Source: Candidatus Ancillula trichonymphae ImTpAt
GTDB lineage: Bacteria > Actinomycetota > Actinomycetes > Actinomycetales > Bifidobacteriaceae
NCBI GenBank assembly: GCA_000485475.1
Contig: AXYY01000038.1
Location: 1-25,772, forward strand
DNA: 25,772 nt
Direction of reading: 5' to 3'
Shown here: one piece after another, positions 1 through 7,009 of the stretch
How positions within the stretch are numbered: the stretch's first letter is position 1
Layout of the letters: each line of letters starts with the position of its first letter
Program-made: the position numbers and the translations under genes
Notes under the pieces: generated by a model
Database searches by the model: none
Told to the model about the DNA's origin: nothing
Seen by the model: the letters and a program-made list of their open reading frames with translations, nothing else

Positions 1-1249
1 CTGCTGCAACCGCCGCAGAAAGTAGTGAAACCAGTAGACCAGAAAGTAATATTCTTGGAGTTTGTTTCGACAGCAAGTTATTCGTTTTCTTGCTCGAAAA
101 GTTACCAAATGAGCCCAGAATCATTCCAAGTGTAGAAGTTGGCAAAAGATGTGAGAAAAACCGTCAGAACCCCAGTGAAGTGGCGCGAGAATGAACTGAT
201 TATGCCAGAAACCTCATTCATCACCACGAATTCGTTCATCACCAGCTTAGTCCCCCCCCCCATATAGCCCCGCCAACTCAAATGCATACGCAGGATCAAA
301 ACCAAGTAAAAAGCAAACGGGAACAGTAGCACGCCCAAAATGTTCTCGAGTTTCAGCCATGTGAACTGCGTCAATCCGAGCAGTGCGTTAACAAAAGTCG
401 AAAGTGCAACGTATGCGATCACCATAGCAGAAACAATTAACACCATCTTTCCAGCACCGAGAATGGAATCATCAAGAAATGTCATAAATGGAGGCCGTTT
501 CTCCTGTTCAGGCATCTCCTTCTGAGATGGAATTACTAATTTCATCTTCAAGTTTCGAAACTTCTACTGGGTTCAGTAAACTAGTGACAATTATCGCGTT
601 GGGAATATTTATAGGAATTGCGGAAATTACAAACTCAGCAGGCACCATTTGGATGTAGGAACCAATAATCGCGGCGGTAACTGAACTCATTGCCATCATC
701 GCAACAGTTAAATTACGAGTTGCACTAATCATTTTGGTCAACTGGAATCTTGATACGAAAATCGCTTCTGTCGAGCCCATGAACATCATCTGCGTGGAGA
801 AGAAACTCTCAAATTAGGTCTACGAGTAATCTCAGCACAATTGCTTTTCCAATCACTTTGATGATGCACGGGTAGTACGTGAAAGTAGGTAAGAATGTCA
901 AAGACTGGAATAATCAACAACATAGGGAGTAGTGCAGTTGTCACAAACATCATTGAGTAACCGTGGCTGGAGTTTGTGCCCCCATATTCTCGATGGCACG
1001 AGAATCCCTGAGCACAAAACCAATTCCTGAGTAGCTTTGTGCGACAATCCAGGCGAACGCATCGGCAACACCTTCAACAATCCAGCGCCCAACTGGCGAA
1101 AGTGGCAAGAACGCAGCAAGCGCAAAGTTAAGGCACAGCGAAACTACAACACCCTTGAAGTCTATTGCTTTTCGATTCCGCGAGAATAACACACCCACGC
1201 CGACGAATATAGCAACTCCAAGAATGTTGACCAACAAGAAAGGCTCCAC
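1..1249 (-). pseudogene. nupC: NupC-type nucleoside permease, frameshifted, 3' end off the window
   Basis: This is a decayed concentrative nucleoside transporter (CNT/NupC family), an inner-membrane symporter for nucleoside uptake. The pieces follow the family in order, but in changing frames. The N-terminal 99 residues (1249 to about 955, with the SRNRKAIDFKGV segment) come first. Then come MMFVTTALLPMLLIIPVF (about 955-875), CIIKVIGKA (about 870-820), and FESFF...MGSTEA...SSVTAAIIGSYIQM (about 815-530). The next pieces are the block ending LENILGVLLFPFAF (about 550-310), FDPAYAFELAGLYGGG (about 310-255), TKLVMNEFVVM...TSFANF (about 250-135), and MILGSFGNF...ILLSGLLVSLLSAAVAA (about 130-1). 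At least seven single-base-type frame switches are needed, near 957, 870, 815, 510-550, 310, 252-261 and 131. Conserved residues survive between the breaks, so decay is recent. The GTG start and its promoter are intact. Sequencing error near a contig end is the alternative, but the neighbouring 24 kb is mostly free of such breaks. Confidence 0.87.
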
Positions 1250-1255
1250 GGCAAC

Positions 1256-1264
1256 ATTATATCA
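1256..1264 (-). promoter_or_regulatory. Extended -10 promoter of nupC (leaderless)
   Basis: TGA-TATAAT reads on the minus strand from 1264 to 1256. It is followed by 6 nt (GTTGCC) and the GTG start at 1249. No convincing -35 and no Shine-Dalgarno are visible. The box lies just behind the cutC stop codon. Transcription should begin at or beside the GTG, giving a leaderless mRNA, so the promoter has outlived the reading frame it serves. Confidence 0.75.
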
Positions 1265-1269
1265 CAACT

Positions 1270-1923
1270 TCAAAAAATAATTCTGGTACCGTGGAACTCT
1301 TGAGCGTGCACCAACTGGGAAAGTTGTCTCAAGTTCTGCGTAGTTATGCCGCCGCCTGGAAGAATTGTTATTGAACCAGACGCATAATTTATCAGCTTGT
1401 TTAGTGCGGGCGCATTTTCAAGAATTGTCTTCGCCGAACTACCACCGTGTGTCAAAATGCGCCTAAAACCCAGTTGAATTAGTTGATCAACTGCCTTAAA
1501 CGCTTCTGATTCGCTGCGCGCTAGAAGTTCATCAAATGCCATGTGGAAAACTAAATCTGCTCGGTTAGCATTCTGCTGAGCAAGTTGTTCCAGAAACTTG
1601 AAGTCCAGTTCGGCACTTTCAGTTAGCGCACCTAAAACTACCGCATTACTTCCCGCGCAGATGGCGAGCTCCAGTTGTTTACTCATCAGCAGTTTTTCAG
1701 CACCGTTGTAAACAAAATTTCCACCTCTTGGGCGCACCATAGTTGCAACATCAACACCTCGCGGCGCACAATATTCGACGCACTCCTCAATAACTGCGGG
1801 CGCGGGAGTCGTTCCGCCAACTTCCAGATTCGCACAGAGTTCAATTCTTCTAGCACCCGCACTCTCAACTCTTGGCACCAACTTGAAGCCATCAGCACAA
1901 AACTCTTTCAGAATGTCTTCCAC
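1270..1923 (-). CDS. cutC: CutC family protein
   Basis: This encodes a CutC-family TIM-barrel protein of 217 residues, a cytoplasmic family historically linked to copper homeostasis; its biochemical role is still uncertain. Family features seen are an early ESAGARRIELCANLEVGG segment, the VATMVRPRGGNFVY strand, and glycine-rich turns LTHGGSS and ILPGGGIT near the C-terminus. An ATG at 1941 would give a longer form, but the -10 box TATAAT (1935-1930) lies between that ATG and the gene body. The GTG at 1923 sits exactly 6 nt after the box and is chosen as the start. The C-terminus is short compared with typical members of about 240 residues, ending soon after the HGTRI motif. The gene has its own promoter directly after the Nudix stop codon, although it lies in the same direction as ppk and the Nudix gene. 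Confidence 0.86.
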   Translation of the reverse strand: MEDILKEFCADGFKLVPRVESAGARRIELCANLEVGGTTPAPAVIEECVEYCAPRGVDVATMVRPRGGNFVYNGAEKLLMSKQLELAICAGSNAVVLGALTESAELDFKFLEQLAQQNANRADLVFHMAFDELLARSESEAFKAVDQLIQLGFRRILTHGGSSAKTILENAPALNKLINYASGSITILPGGGITTQNLRQLSQLVHAQEFHGTRIIF

Positions 1924-1929
1924 AGCTGC

Positions 1930-1958
1930 ATTATACTGCACATTTCCCGTACGCGCAA
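1930..1958 (-). promoter_or_regulatory. cutC promoter (-35 TTGCGC, -10 TATAAT), leaderless
   Basis: On the minus strand TTGCGC (1958-1953), a 17-nt spacer and TATAAT (1935-1930) form a good sigma-70-type promoter. Six nt later comes the GTG at 1923. The -35 box abuts the stop codon of the Nudix gene (TAG, 1961-1959), so cutC can be transcribed separately from the ppk unit. Confidence 0.75.
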
Positions 1959-2723
1959 CTACTTTTTGAGCAGTGCAACACGCACTTTTGGTTTAGAAAT
2001 CAACCTCTTGTAGTTCGCATCTTCTTTGTTTTTGAAGTACCTGATTTTAATACCAGTCTCCAGTGCGTACGGCTCGAAAGTTTGGCGATGGAACCATTTT
2101 CTGGAAAAAACAACGAGATTTTCAATTCCAAAACTGCTCAAAACTTCGCTCAACTTACTCGCCTCAGCTTTTCCTTTGTGCGTCAGTGGCAAATCCTTTT
2201 TCTTACCGTGCCACTTGGACTTTTTTATGGACTTCGCAGGTTCAAACTCCAGTATAACGCGCGAATCGCTCAATTCTAGAGTTGAACAAAATACCTTGAT
2301 GAGTTGCTGGTCATCGCGATATGTCAACATGTTCGAAGCCTCATCTACGCCGACCCACCTGACAGCATCGATCTCCTTATCCGATGCGGGTTTTACAGGA
2401 GAGCGCATTTTGAAGATTGGTGAACTTCTGGGCAGTTCGTGCGCAATGTAGTAGTGTATATTCTTGCGCCTGTGAAGCAAATCGCGCACTCCAGGAATTG
2501 CATACGAAACTTGTCCTAGTAGCTTGTCCAGCACAATTGCAACACCAGTTTCTTCGCAAACCTCTCGGCAAGCGGCAATTTCAGCAAGTTCATTCTTGTC
2601 CAGTTTGCCCTTGGGGAACGACCAATCCTTGTAGCGCGGCCGATGAACCAGAAGTACTTCAACCACTCCAGTTCTCTCATTCAAGCGATGGACAACTGCA
2701 CCCGCACTTTCAATTTTCTCCAT
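1959..2723 (-). CDS. mutT1: MutT1-like Nudix hydrolase with degenerate histidine-phosphatase tail
   Basis: The N-terminal domain (about 1-150) is a Nudix hydrolase. Its box is complete: G39, E45 and REVCEETGV (53-61), after WSFPKGK. Actinobacterial MutT1 proteins join this to a C-terminal histidine-phosphatase domain and act on oxidised dGTP, diadenosine polyphosphates or related nucleotides. Here the tail is recognisable (LPLTHKGKAEASKL, SSFGIENLVV, HRQTFEPYALETGIKI), but the phosphohistidine motif (RHA/RHG in the family) reads FEPAKS. The usual S-S-P motif reads FSRKWFHRQT. The whole protein is 254 residues, shorter than the family's roughly 300 or more. The phosphatase half is therefore probably inactive, leaving Nudix activity alone. 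The ATG overlaps the ppk stop in TAATG, so the two genes are translationally coupled; ppk next to mutT1 is a familiar actinobacterial pairing. Confidence 0.85.
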   Translation of the reverse strand: MEKIESAGAVVHRLNERTGVVEVLLVHRPRYKDWSFPKGKLDKNELAEIAACREVCEETGVAIVLDKLLGQVSYAIPGVRDLLHRRKNIHYYIAHELPRSSPIFKMRSPVKPASDKEIDAVRWVGVDEASNMLTYRDDQQLIKVFCSTLELSDSRVILEFEPAKSIKKSKWHGKKKDLPLTHKGKAEASKLSEVLSSFGIENLVVFSRKWFHRQTFEPYALETGIKIRYFKNKEDANYKRLISKPKVRVALLKK

Positions 2724-5038
2724 TACTTGAGTTTTATCGAACCTTTCGCTTTTCGAGATTTTGCAATAATTTCTTCCTGTATGTTAATCAGCGGATTACC
2801 AGCCGCATCAACAGTTGACCGAATATACTGCCCATCTTCTGCCAAGTCCCATGCAGTTGTCTTGTCCGACATCGAAAAGTCCAGCAAGTTAACAAGTTCG
2901 TCAATTTGTGCGCGCTGCACAATCTTCACAAGAACCTCAACGCGCCTGTCCAAGTTCCGGTGCATCAAATCAGCTGAACCAATCCAAACTTCAGGAGTAG
3001 TTGCCGTTTGCCGAATTGGAGCGGCGTCGCTTTCAGCCTGAGCAACTTCGGGCAGTGGATTTCTGAACGCGTAGATCCGCGAATGCTCTAAAAAACGCCC
3101 AAGAATTGAACGCACCCGTATATTCTTGTGGATAGTAACTCCAGGTTTTATGGCGCAGATTCCACGCACAATCATGTCAACTTTAACGTCTGTTTCGGCC
3201 GCACGGTAGAGCGCATCAATACATGCTTCATCAACCACCGAGTTCACTTTAATCTTCACCCACGCTTCACCACCAGCGAGTGCAACTTGCCGTTCATTTT
3301 CAATTCGAGCAATAATCCCCTTACGCATAGACTTCGGGGCAACCAGGAGCCTCCTGTAACTAGACTTTGGCGCATAACCAGAAAGCTGGTTAAACAGGCG
3401 CACAATATCGCGTCCCACCACTTCATCGCTGGTTAAAAGTCCATAATCTGTATACATTCGAGCAGTTTTTGGGTTGTAGTTTCCAGTCCCAATATGTGAA
3501 TAATACCGAATTTGACCATTATTTTCAGTGCGTACAACTAAGGACAACTTACAATGCGTCTTCAGTCCAACTATTCCGTAGACAACGTGCACACCAGCCT
3601 TTTCCAGTGTTCGCGCCCATTCAATATTCGCTTGTTCGTCAAATCTGGCCTTAATTTCAACTAGTGCAAGTACCTGCTTGCCAGTTTTCGCCGCATCCAC
3701 TAGTGCGTCAATTATCGGTGAATCACCAGAAGTACGGTAAAGTGTCTGTTTAATTGCAAGTACCTGCGGATCCTGCGCGGCTTGTTCCAAGAATCGTTGA
3801 ACAGATGTAGAAAATGAGTCGTAAGGATGATGAAGTAGAATATCGCCCTTGCGCATGCAGTCAAATATATCAACAGGACTAGACGACTGCTTGTCGGAGA
3901 GAAAACGGTGCGTTTTTGGCAGAAACTTCGGATATTTCAACTCTGGACGATCCAACTTCACCAATTCGAACAACCCTGTGTGATCAAGTGGTGCATCTAA
4001 TGAAATCGTTTCCTCATCTTGAATTCCGAGCTCACGCACAAGCCAACTGCGCAAGTTATCAGATATGGTATTTTCAACCTCCAAACGAATGGGCGGACCG
4101 AATCTGCGGCGCAACAATTCTCGCTCCATAGCTTTCAGCAAGTTTTCGGCATCATCTTCTTCAACGTCAATATCTTCGTTGCGGGTAACTCGAAATGCAC
4201 AAACTTCATTTATCAACATACCAGGAAATAACAAATCAAGATGCGCACACACTAGATCCTCAAGTGCAACAAATCCAAACGTGTTCGTTTCGTCAAACTG
4301 CACCTTAATGAATCTTGAGATGTTCGACGGTATTTTAACGCGCGCAAAATGTGTCGCAGTAGTTTTAGGATTCTCCAGAACTATACCAAGCGATAGTGAT
4401 CCACCAGAAATGTAAGGAAATGGATGTGCGGGATCCACGGCAAGCGGGGTCAACACTGGAAAAATCTGCGTCTTGAAGATATTAGTCAACCGCTGTTTTT
4501 CCTGCCCGCTCAAACCATCAAGTTGTGTAATATTTATGCCAACTGCTTTGAGCTCGGGTCGCAGATTCTTAGACCAGTTCTGTGCATGTCTTTTTTGCAA
4601 CTCAGCGGACCTCTCAAGTGTTCGGCGCAAAACCTCAGTTGGTGCCAGCCCGGACGCCCCAGAAACTGCAAGTCCAGCATTTATGCGCCTTTTCAAACCA
4701 GCAACACGCACCATGAAGAACTCGTCGAGGTTGTTCGCAAAAATAGCAGAAAACGCAACACGCTCAAGCAGAGGAACAGCGTCGTCCTCAGCAAGTTCTA
4801 AAACACGCTCATTAAACTGCAACCAAGACAACTCCCGTTCCTGAAATCGCTCCTTACCGAAAGTCGTAATTGACTGTTGATACTCGATGTCCGAGATGTG
4901 TTCAGCAATTACCTCTTTGGCAGTCATCGTCGGAGCTTTATGCGCAATCTTCCTCGTATGACGCACAGGTGCAAAAGCAATCGCAGGCGAGTGCACACCA
5001 GGATGAGTTTTCGAGACACTAGAACCGCCAACAACCAT
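2723..5038 (-). CDS. ppk: Polyphosphate kinase 1
   Basis: Polyphosphate kinase makes long-chain polyphosphate from ATP, reversibly, as a peripheral membrane or cytoplasmic enzyme. The 771 residues cover all PPK1 regions: the N-terminal domain begins with RELSWLQFNERVLELA and NNLDEFFMVRVAGLKRR, and the middle carries FPYISGGSLSLG. The catalytic half contains LALVEIKARFDEQANIEWA, the active-site histidine in GLKTHCKLSL (about residue 492), YYSHIGTGNYNPKTARMYTDYG, and VWIGSADLMHRNLDRRVEVL near the end. About 50 extra residues rich in Ser, His and Lys precede the conserved start and have no clear function. A TTG at 5056 would extend the frame, but the ATG at 5038 stands 6 nt after TATAAT and is preferred. 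The gene leads a two-gene unit with the Nudix gene and is divergent from purC. Confidence 0.95.
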   Translation of the reverse strand: MVVGGSSVSKTHPGVHSPAIAFAPVRHTRKIAHKAPTMTAKEVIAEHISDIEYQQSITTFGKERFQERELSWLQFNERVLELAEDDAVPLLERVAFSAIFANNLDEFFMVRVAGLKRRINAGLAVSGASGLAPTEVLRRTLERSAELQKRHAQNWSKNLRPELKAVGINITQLDGLSGQEKQRLTNIFKTQIFPVLTPLAVDPAHPFPYISGGSLSLGIVLENPKTTATHFARVKIPSNISRFIKVQFDETNTFGFVALEDLVCAHLDLLFPGMLINEVCAFRVTRNEDIDVEEDDAENLLKAMERELLRRRFGPPIRLEVENTISDNLRSWLVRELGIQDEETISLDAPLDHTGLFELVKLDRPELKYPKFLPKTHRFLSDKQSSSPVDIFDCMRKGDILLHHPYDSFSTSVQRFLEQAAQDPQVLAIKQTLYRTSGDSPIIDALVDAAKTGKQVLALVEIKARFDEQANIEWARTLEKAGVHVVYGIVGLKTHCKLSLVVRTENNGQIRYYSHIGTGNYNPKTARMYTDYGLLTSDEVVGRDIVRLFNQLSGYAPKSSYRRLLVAPKSMRKGIIARIENERQVALAGGEAWVKIKVNSVVDEACIDALYRAAETDVKVDMIVRGICAIKPGVTIHKNIRVRSILGRFLEHSRIYAFRNPLPEVAQAESDAAPIRQTATTPEVWIGSADLMHRNLDRRVEVLVKIVQRAQIDELVNLLDFSMSDKTTAWDLAEDGQYIRSTVDAAGNPLINIQEEIIAKSRKAKGSIKLK

Positions 5039-5044
5039 TGTTTT

Positions 5045-5073
5045 ATTATAACACAACCACGCAGTTTAAGCAA
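5045..5073 (-). promoter_or_regulatory. ppk promoter (-35 TTGCTT, extended -10), leaderless
   Basis: On the minus strand TTGCTT (5073-5068), a 17-nt spacer and TATAAT (5050-5045) preceded by TGT are followed by AAAACA and the ATG at 5038. The start codon sits at the expected transcription start, so the mRNA should be leaderless. The -35 region lies within a few bases of the purC -10 on the other strand, so polymerases at the two promoters would clash. Confidence 0.8.
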
Positions 5074-5076
5074 GTG

Positions 5077-5085
5077 TGGTATAAT
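5077..5085 (+). promoter_or_regulatory. purC extended -10 promoter, leaderless
   Basis: TGG-TATAAT (5077-5085) is followed by TGAAGT and the GTG at 5092. No -35 match is visible at the right distance, as expected for an extended -10 promoter. The divergent ppk promoter shares the same 53-bp gap. Confidence 0.75.
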
Positions 5086-5091
5086 TGAAGT

Positions 5092-5946
5092 GTGGATAAT
5101 GTTAAACTGCCCGGTTTTAGGCACCTTTCATCTGGAAAAGTTCGTGAGATTTGTGTACCAGAGGAGCCCGGTGCGCTAGGAAATGTTGTTCTAATCGTTG
5201 CAACTGATAGAATTTCTGCATTTGACTACATTTTAACACCAACCATTTTGAACAAGGGCAAGATTTTAACAGAGATTTCCCACTACTGGTTCTCGAAATT
5301 GCCTATTCCAAACCACTTTATAACTACTCAGGGCGTGCCTGAACAAGTCGCCGGTCGTGCGATGTTTTGTAAACGTCTGGAGATGATTCCAGTTGAGTGC
5401 ATTGCGCGCGGTTATCTGACTGGTTCTGCGTATCAAGAATATGCACGCACAGGTAAGTTTCAGGAATTCAAGTTGCCAAAAAGTCTAAAAGACGGGGACA
5501 AACTACCAGAAGTACTCTTTACACCAGCCATAAAGACCGAGTTTGGCAAACATGATGAGAATGTTTCTTTTAGTAAAGTTACTCAGCTAGTTGGTAGTCA
5601 ATTGGCTGAAAAATTGCAGAAACTGACTTTAGTTATTTACGAAACTGCGCGGGAAATTGCGGCATCCGCTGGGATTGTACTTGTTGACACGAAGTTCGAG
5701 TTCGGAATTGATCCAGAAACTAAGGAAGTTGTTCTTGGTGATGAAGTTCTGACGCCAGATTCTTCACGCTACCGGGACAAAAACGGTACGAGTTATGATA
5801 AACAGTTTGTTCGCAACTACTTGTTAAACGAATCTGGCTGGGACCCAGCAAGCGGCACACAACCACCTCAGATTCCAGCAGAAGTTGTTAAGAAGACTGG
5901 CGAACTTTACAGCAAAGTGCGCGATCTACTGCTGAACGTACAGTGA
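5092..5946 (+). CDS. purC: Phosphoribosylaminoimidazole-succinocarboxamide (SAICAR) synthase
   Basis: PurC joins aspartate to CAIR with ATP in de novo purine synthesis. The 284 residues include the N-terminal ATP-loop motif SSGKVREI (near 13-20), the ATDRISAFDYILTP segment, and PVECIARGYLTGSAYQEYARTG. They also include the downstream LVDTKFEFGID and EVLTPDSSRY motifs, all typical of the bacterial monofunctional enzyme; length is normal for the long actinobacterial form. The GTG start is 6 nt behind a TATAAT box, and no Shine-Dalgarno is present. It stands alone on the plus strand with no other purine gene beside it, back-to-back with ppk. The neighbouring nucleoside importer is broken, which would make de novo synthesis more important if no other importer exists (inference). 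Confidence 0.96.
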   Translation: MDNVKLPGFRHLSSGKVREICVPEEPGALGNVVLIVATDRISAFDYILTPTILNKGKILTEISHYWFSKLPIPNHFITTQGVPEQVAGRAMFCKRLEMIPVECIARGYLTGSAYQEYARTGKFQEFKLPKSLKDGDKLPEVLFTPAIKTEFGKHDENVSFSKVTQLVGSQLAEKLQKLTLVIYETAREIAASAGIVLVDTKFEFGIDPETKEVVLGDEVLTPDSSRYRDKNGTSYDKQFVRNYLLNESGWDPASGTQPPQIPAEVVKKTGELYSKVRDLLLNVQ

Positions 5947-6254
5947 AGATGTCCGCGCGGACTACGTTTGGGGTGCTAACTTCGTTCGCGGGGACCTGTT
6001 AATCCGCTCAGGCGCGCAAGTTAGCGGAGTTTGCGGAGCAAACGCAGATTTTTGCGCGAGCCGTAGGTGGGCCCAACCTCACACATGAGCAAAATACTCA
6101 GCACATGTGGAAAACTGGTGTGGAACTTCGGCACGCGCAAGTTTAGTAGAATTTCACGAACACGAAGTGAAATACCGTTGTTCCGCGCGCGCACTTCATG
6201 TGCATTCCTTGTAATACGTAGTGTTGTAGAAAAGTAGTTAAGCTCTCAAAAAAG
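5947..6254. other. GC-rich structured intergenic stretch after purC
   Basis: No gene is recognised in these roughly 300 bases. Composition is unlike the neighbours: 36 of 60 bases from 5951 to 6010 are G or C. Several self-complementary elements are visible: the 12-bp palindrome GTCCGCGCGGAC (5951-5962); a long-range pair GCTAACTT (5975-5982) with AAGTTAGC (6018-6025); the hairpin at 6024-6053; a CACATG/CATGTG pair around 6081-6108; and ATTTCAC (6151-6157) with GTGAAAT (6167-6173). Reading frames are short, arginine-rich and match nothing known to me. It may be the purC 3' UTR, a structured RNA or the relic of a higher-GC gene. Confidence 0.5.
6024..6053 (+). terminator. Possible rho-independent terminator of purC
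   Basis: A perfect 6-bp stem GTTTGC/GCAAAC (6029-6034 and 6038-6043) closes on a 3-nt loop and can be extended by an outer GC pair across a small bulge. It is followed after five bases by TTTTT (6049-6053). The T-run is short and offset, and the hairpin lies about 80 nt after the purC stop, so the call is tentative. Confidence 0.45.
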
Positions 6255-6283
6255 TTGTACATTAAGGAAATGTGTGATATACT
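6255..6283 (+). promoter_or_regulatory. Superoxide dismutase promoter, leaderless
   Basis: TTGTAC (6255-6260), a 17-nt spacer and TATACT (6278-6283) preceded by TGA form a good promoter. The -10 box runs directly into an ATG at 6284, which would not be on the transcript. A second in-frame ATG lies exactly 6 nt downstream at 6290 and is the likely leaderless start. Confidence 0.75.
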
Positions 6284-6289
6284 ATGGCT

Positions 6290-6934
6290 ATGGAGAAGAT
6301 AATGCTTAATAGCTCTAAATATGTACTCCCGGAGCTTCCTTATGACTACTCTACACTGGAACCGTACATAAGTGGATTTGTTACGGAATTGCACCATGAT
6401 AAACATCATAACGCGTACATCAACGGGGCAAATCTGGCTGCAGAAAAACTTGAAGAATTCCACAGCAATGAAGATGGCAATCTAAACCACCTGAATTTAA
6501 TAACCAAGGACTTTACGTTCAACTTTGCTGGACACGTAAATCACTCGCAGTTCTGGCTGAATATGGCTCCAGCTGGACAGGTGGCGCACGGACAACTCAA
6601 AGACGCACTCATCGAGCAGTATGGAAGTGTTGACAATTTTCAGCGCGAGTTTAGTTCGCTAGCAGCTGGTGTACAGGGGTCTGGATGGGCAGTTCTGGTT
6701 CGAGACGAACTCACGCACAAACTGCGGATATTACAACTACTTGATCATCAGAGCAATCTCGCTCTAAATCTACAACCGTTGCTTTTGCTCGATGTTTGGG
6801 AGCACGCGTATTATCTGGACTACAAAAATCAGCGACCGGATTATATCGAGTCCTGGTGGAATGTGGTCAACTGGGAATATGTAAATACTCGTTTTGAAGA
6901 ACTGCTAGCACATTCAACTTCGGGCAAAAACTAG
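6290..6934 (+). CDS. sodA: Superoxide dismutase, Mn/Fe family
   Basis: This 214-residue enzyme converts superoxide to peroxide and oxygen in the cytoplasm. The four metal ligands are visible, numbered from the chosen start: H35 in ELHHDKHH, H85 in the NHSQFW motif, and D158 and H162 in LLDVWEHAYYLDY. The glycine in FAGHVNHSQFW and the LLDHQSN segment resemble Mn-dependent or cambialistic actinobacterial enzymes rather than strict Fe enzymes, but the metal cannot be proved from sequence. The usual glycine-rich loop after the second ligand reads APAGQVAHG, slightly altered. Start choice follows the promoter: the ATG at 6284 abuts the -10 box, so the second ATG at 6290 is preferred. It is a single-gene unit between purC and adnA. 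Confidence 0.94.
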   Translation: MEKIMLNSSKYVLPELPYDYSTLEPYISGFVTELHHDKHHNAYINGANLAAEKLEEFHSNEDGNLNHLNLITKDFTFNFAGHVNHSQFWLNMAPAGQVAHGQLKDALIEQYGSVDNFQREFSSLAAGVQGSGWAVLVRDELTHKLRILQLLDHQSNLALNLQPLLLLDVWEHAYYLDYKNQRPDYIESWWNVVNWEYVNTRFEELLAHSTSGKN

Positions 6935-6973
6935 ACCATGACAAGGAGTTTGCTGCACAATTCTGCCTCAGTT

Positions 6974-7002
6974 TTCAAAATGTCATAGGCGTGTGATACA
7001 AT
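6974..7002 (+). promoter_or_regulatory. adnA promoter, leaderless
   Basis: TTCAAA (6974-6979), a 17-nt spacer and TACAAT (6997-7002) preceded by TGA make an extended -10 promoter with a weak -35. Seven nt later comes GTG at 7010; an earlier in-frame GTG at 7004 lies too close to the -10 to be on the mRNA. Confidence 0.65.
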
Positions 7003-7009
7003 AGTGAAT

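Noticed and set aside
102..1249. Several separate small membrane-protein genes at the left edge
   Set aside because: The fragments are consecutive pieces of one NupC permease in different frames, in the right order and on the same strand, so one pseudogene explains them better.
5951..5962. GTCCGCGCGGAC as a protein-binding operator
   Set aside because: It is a perfect palindrome but lies just after the purC stop with no promoter beside it; it is better treated as part of the structured 3' region.
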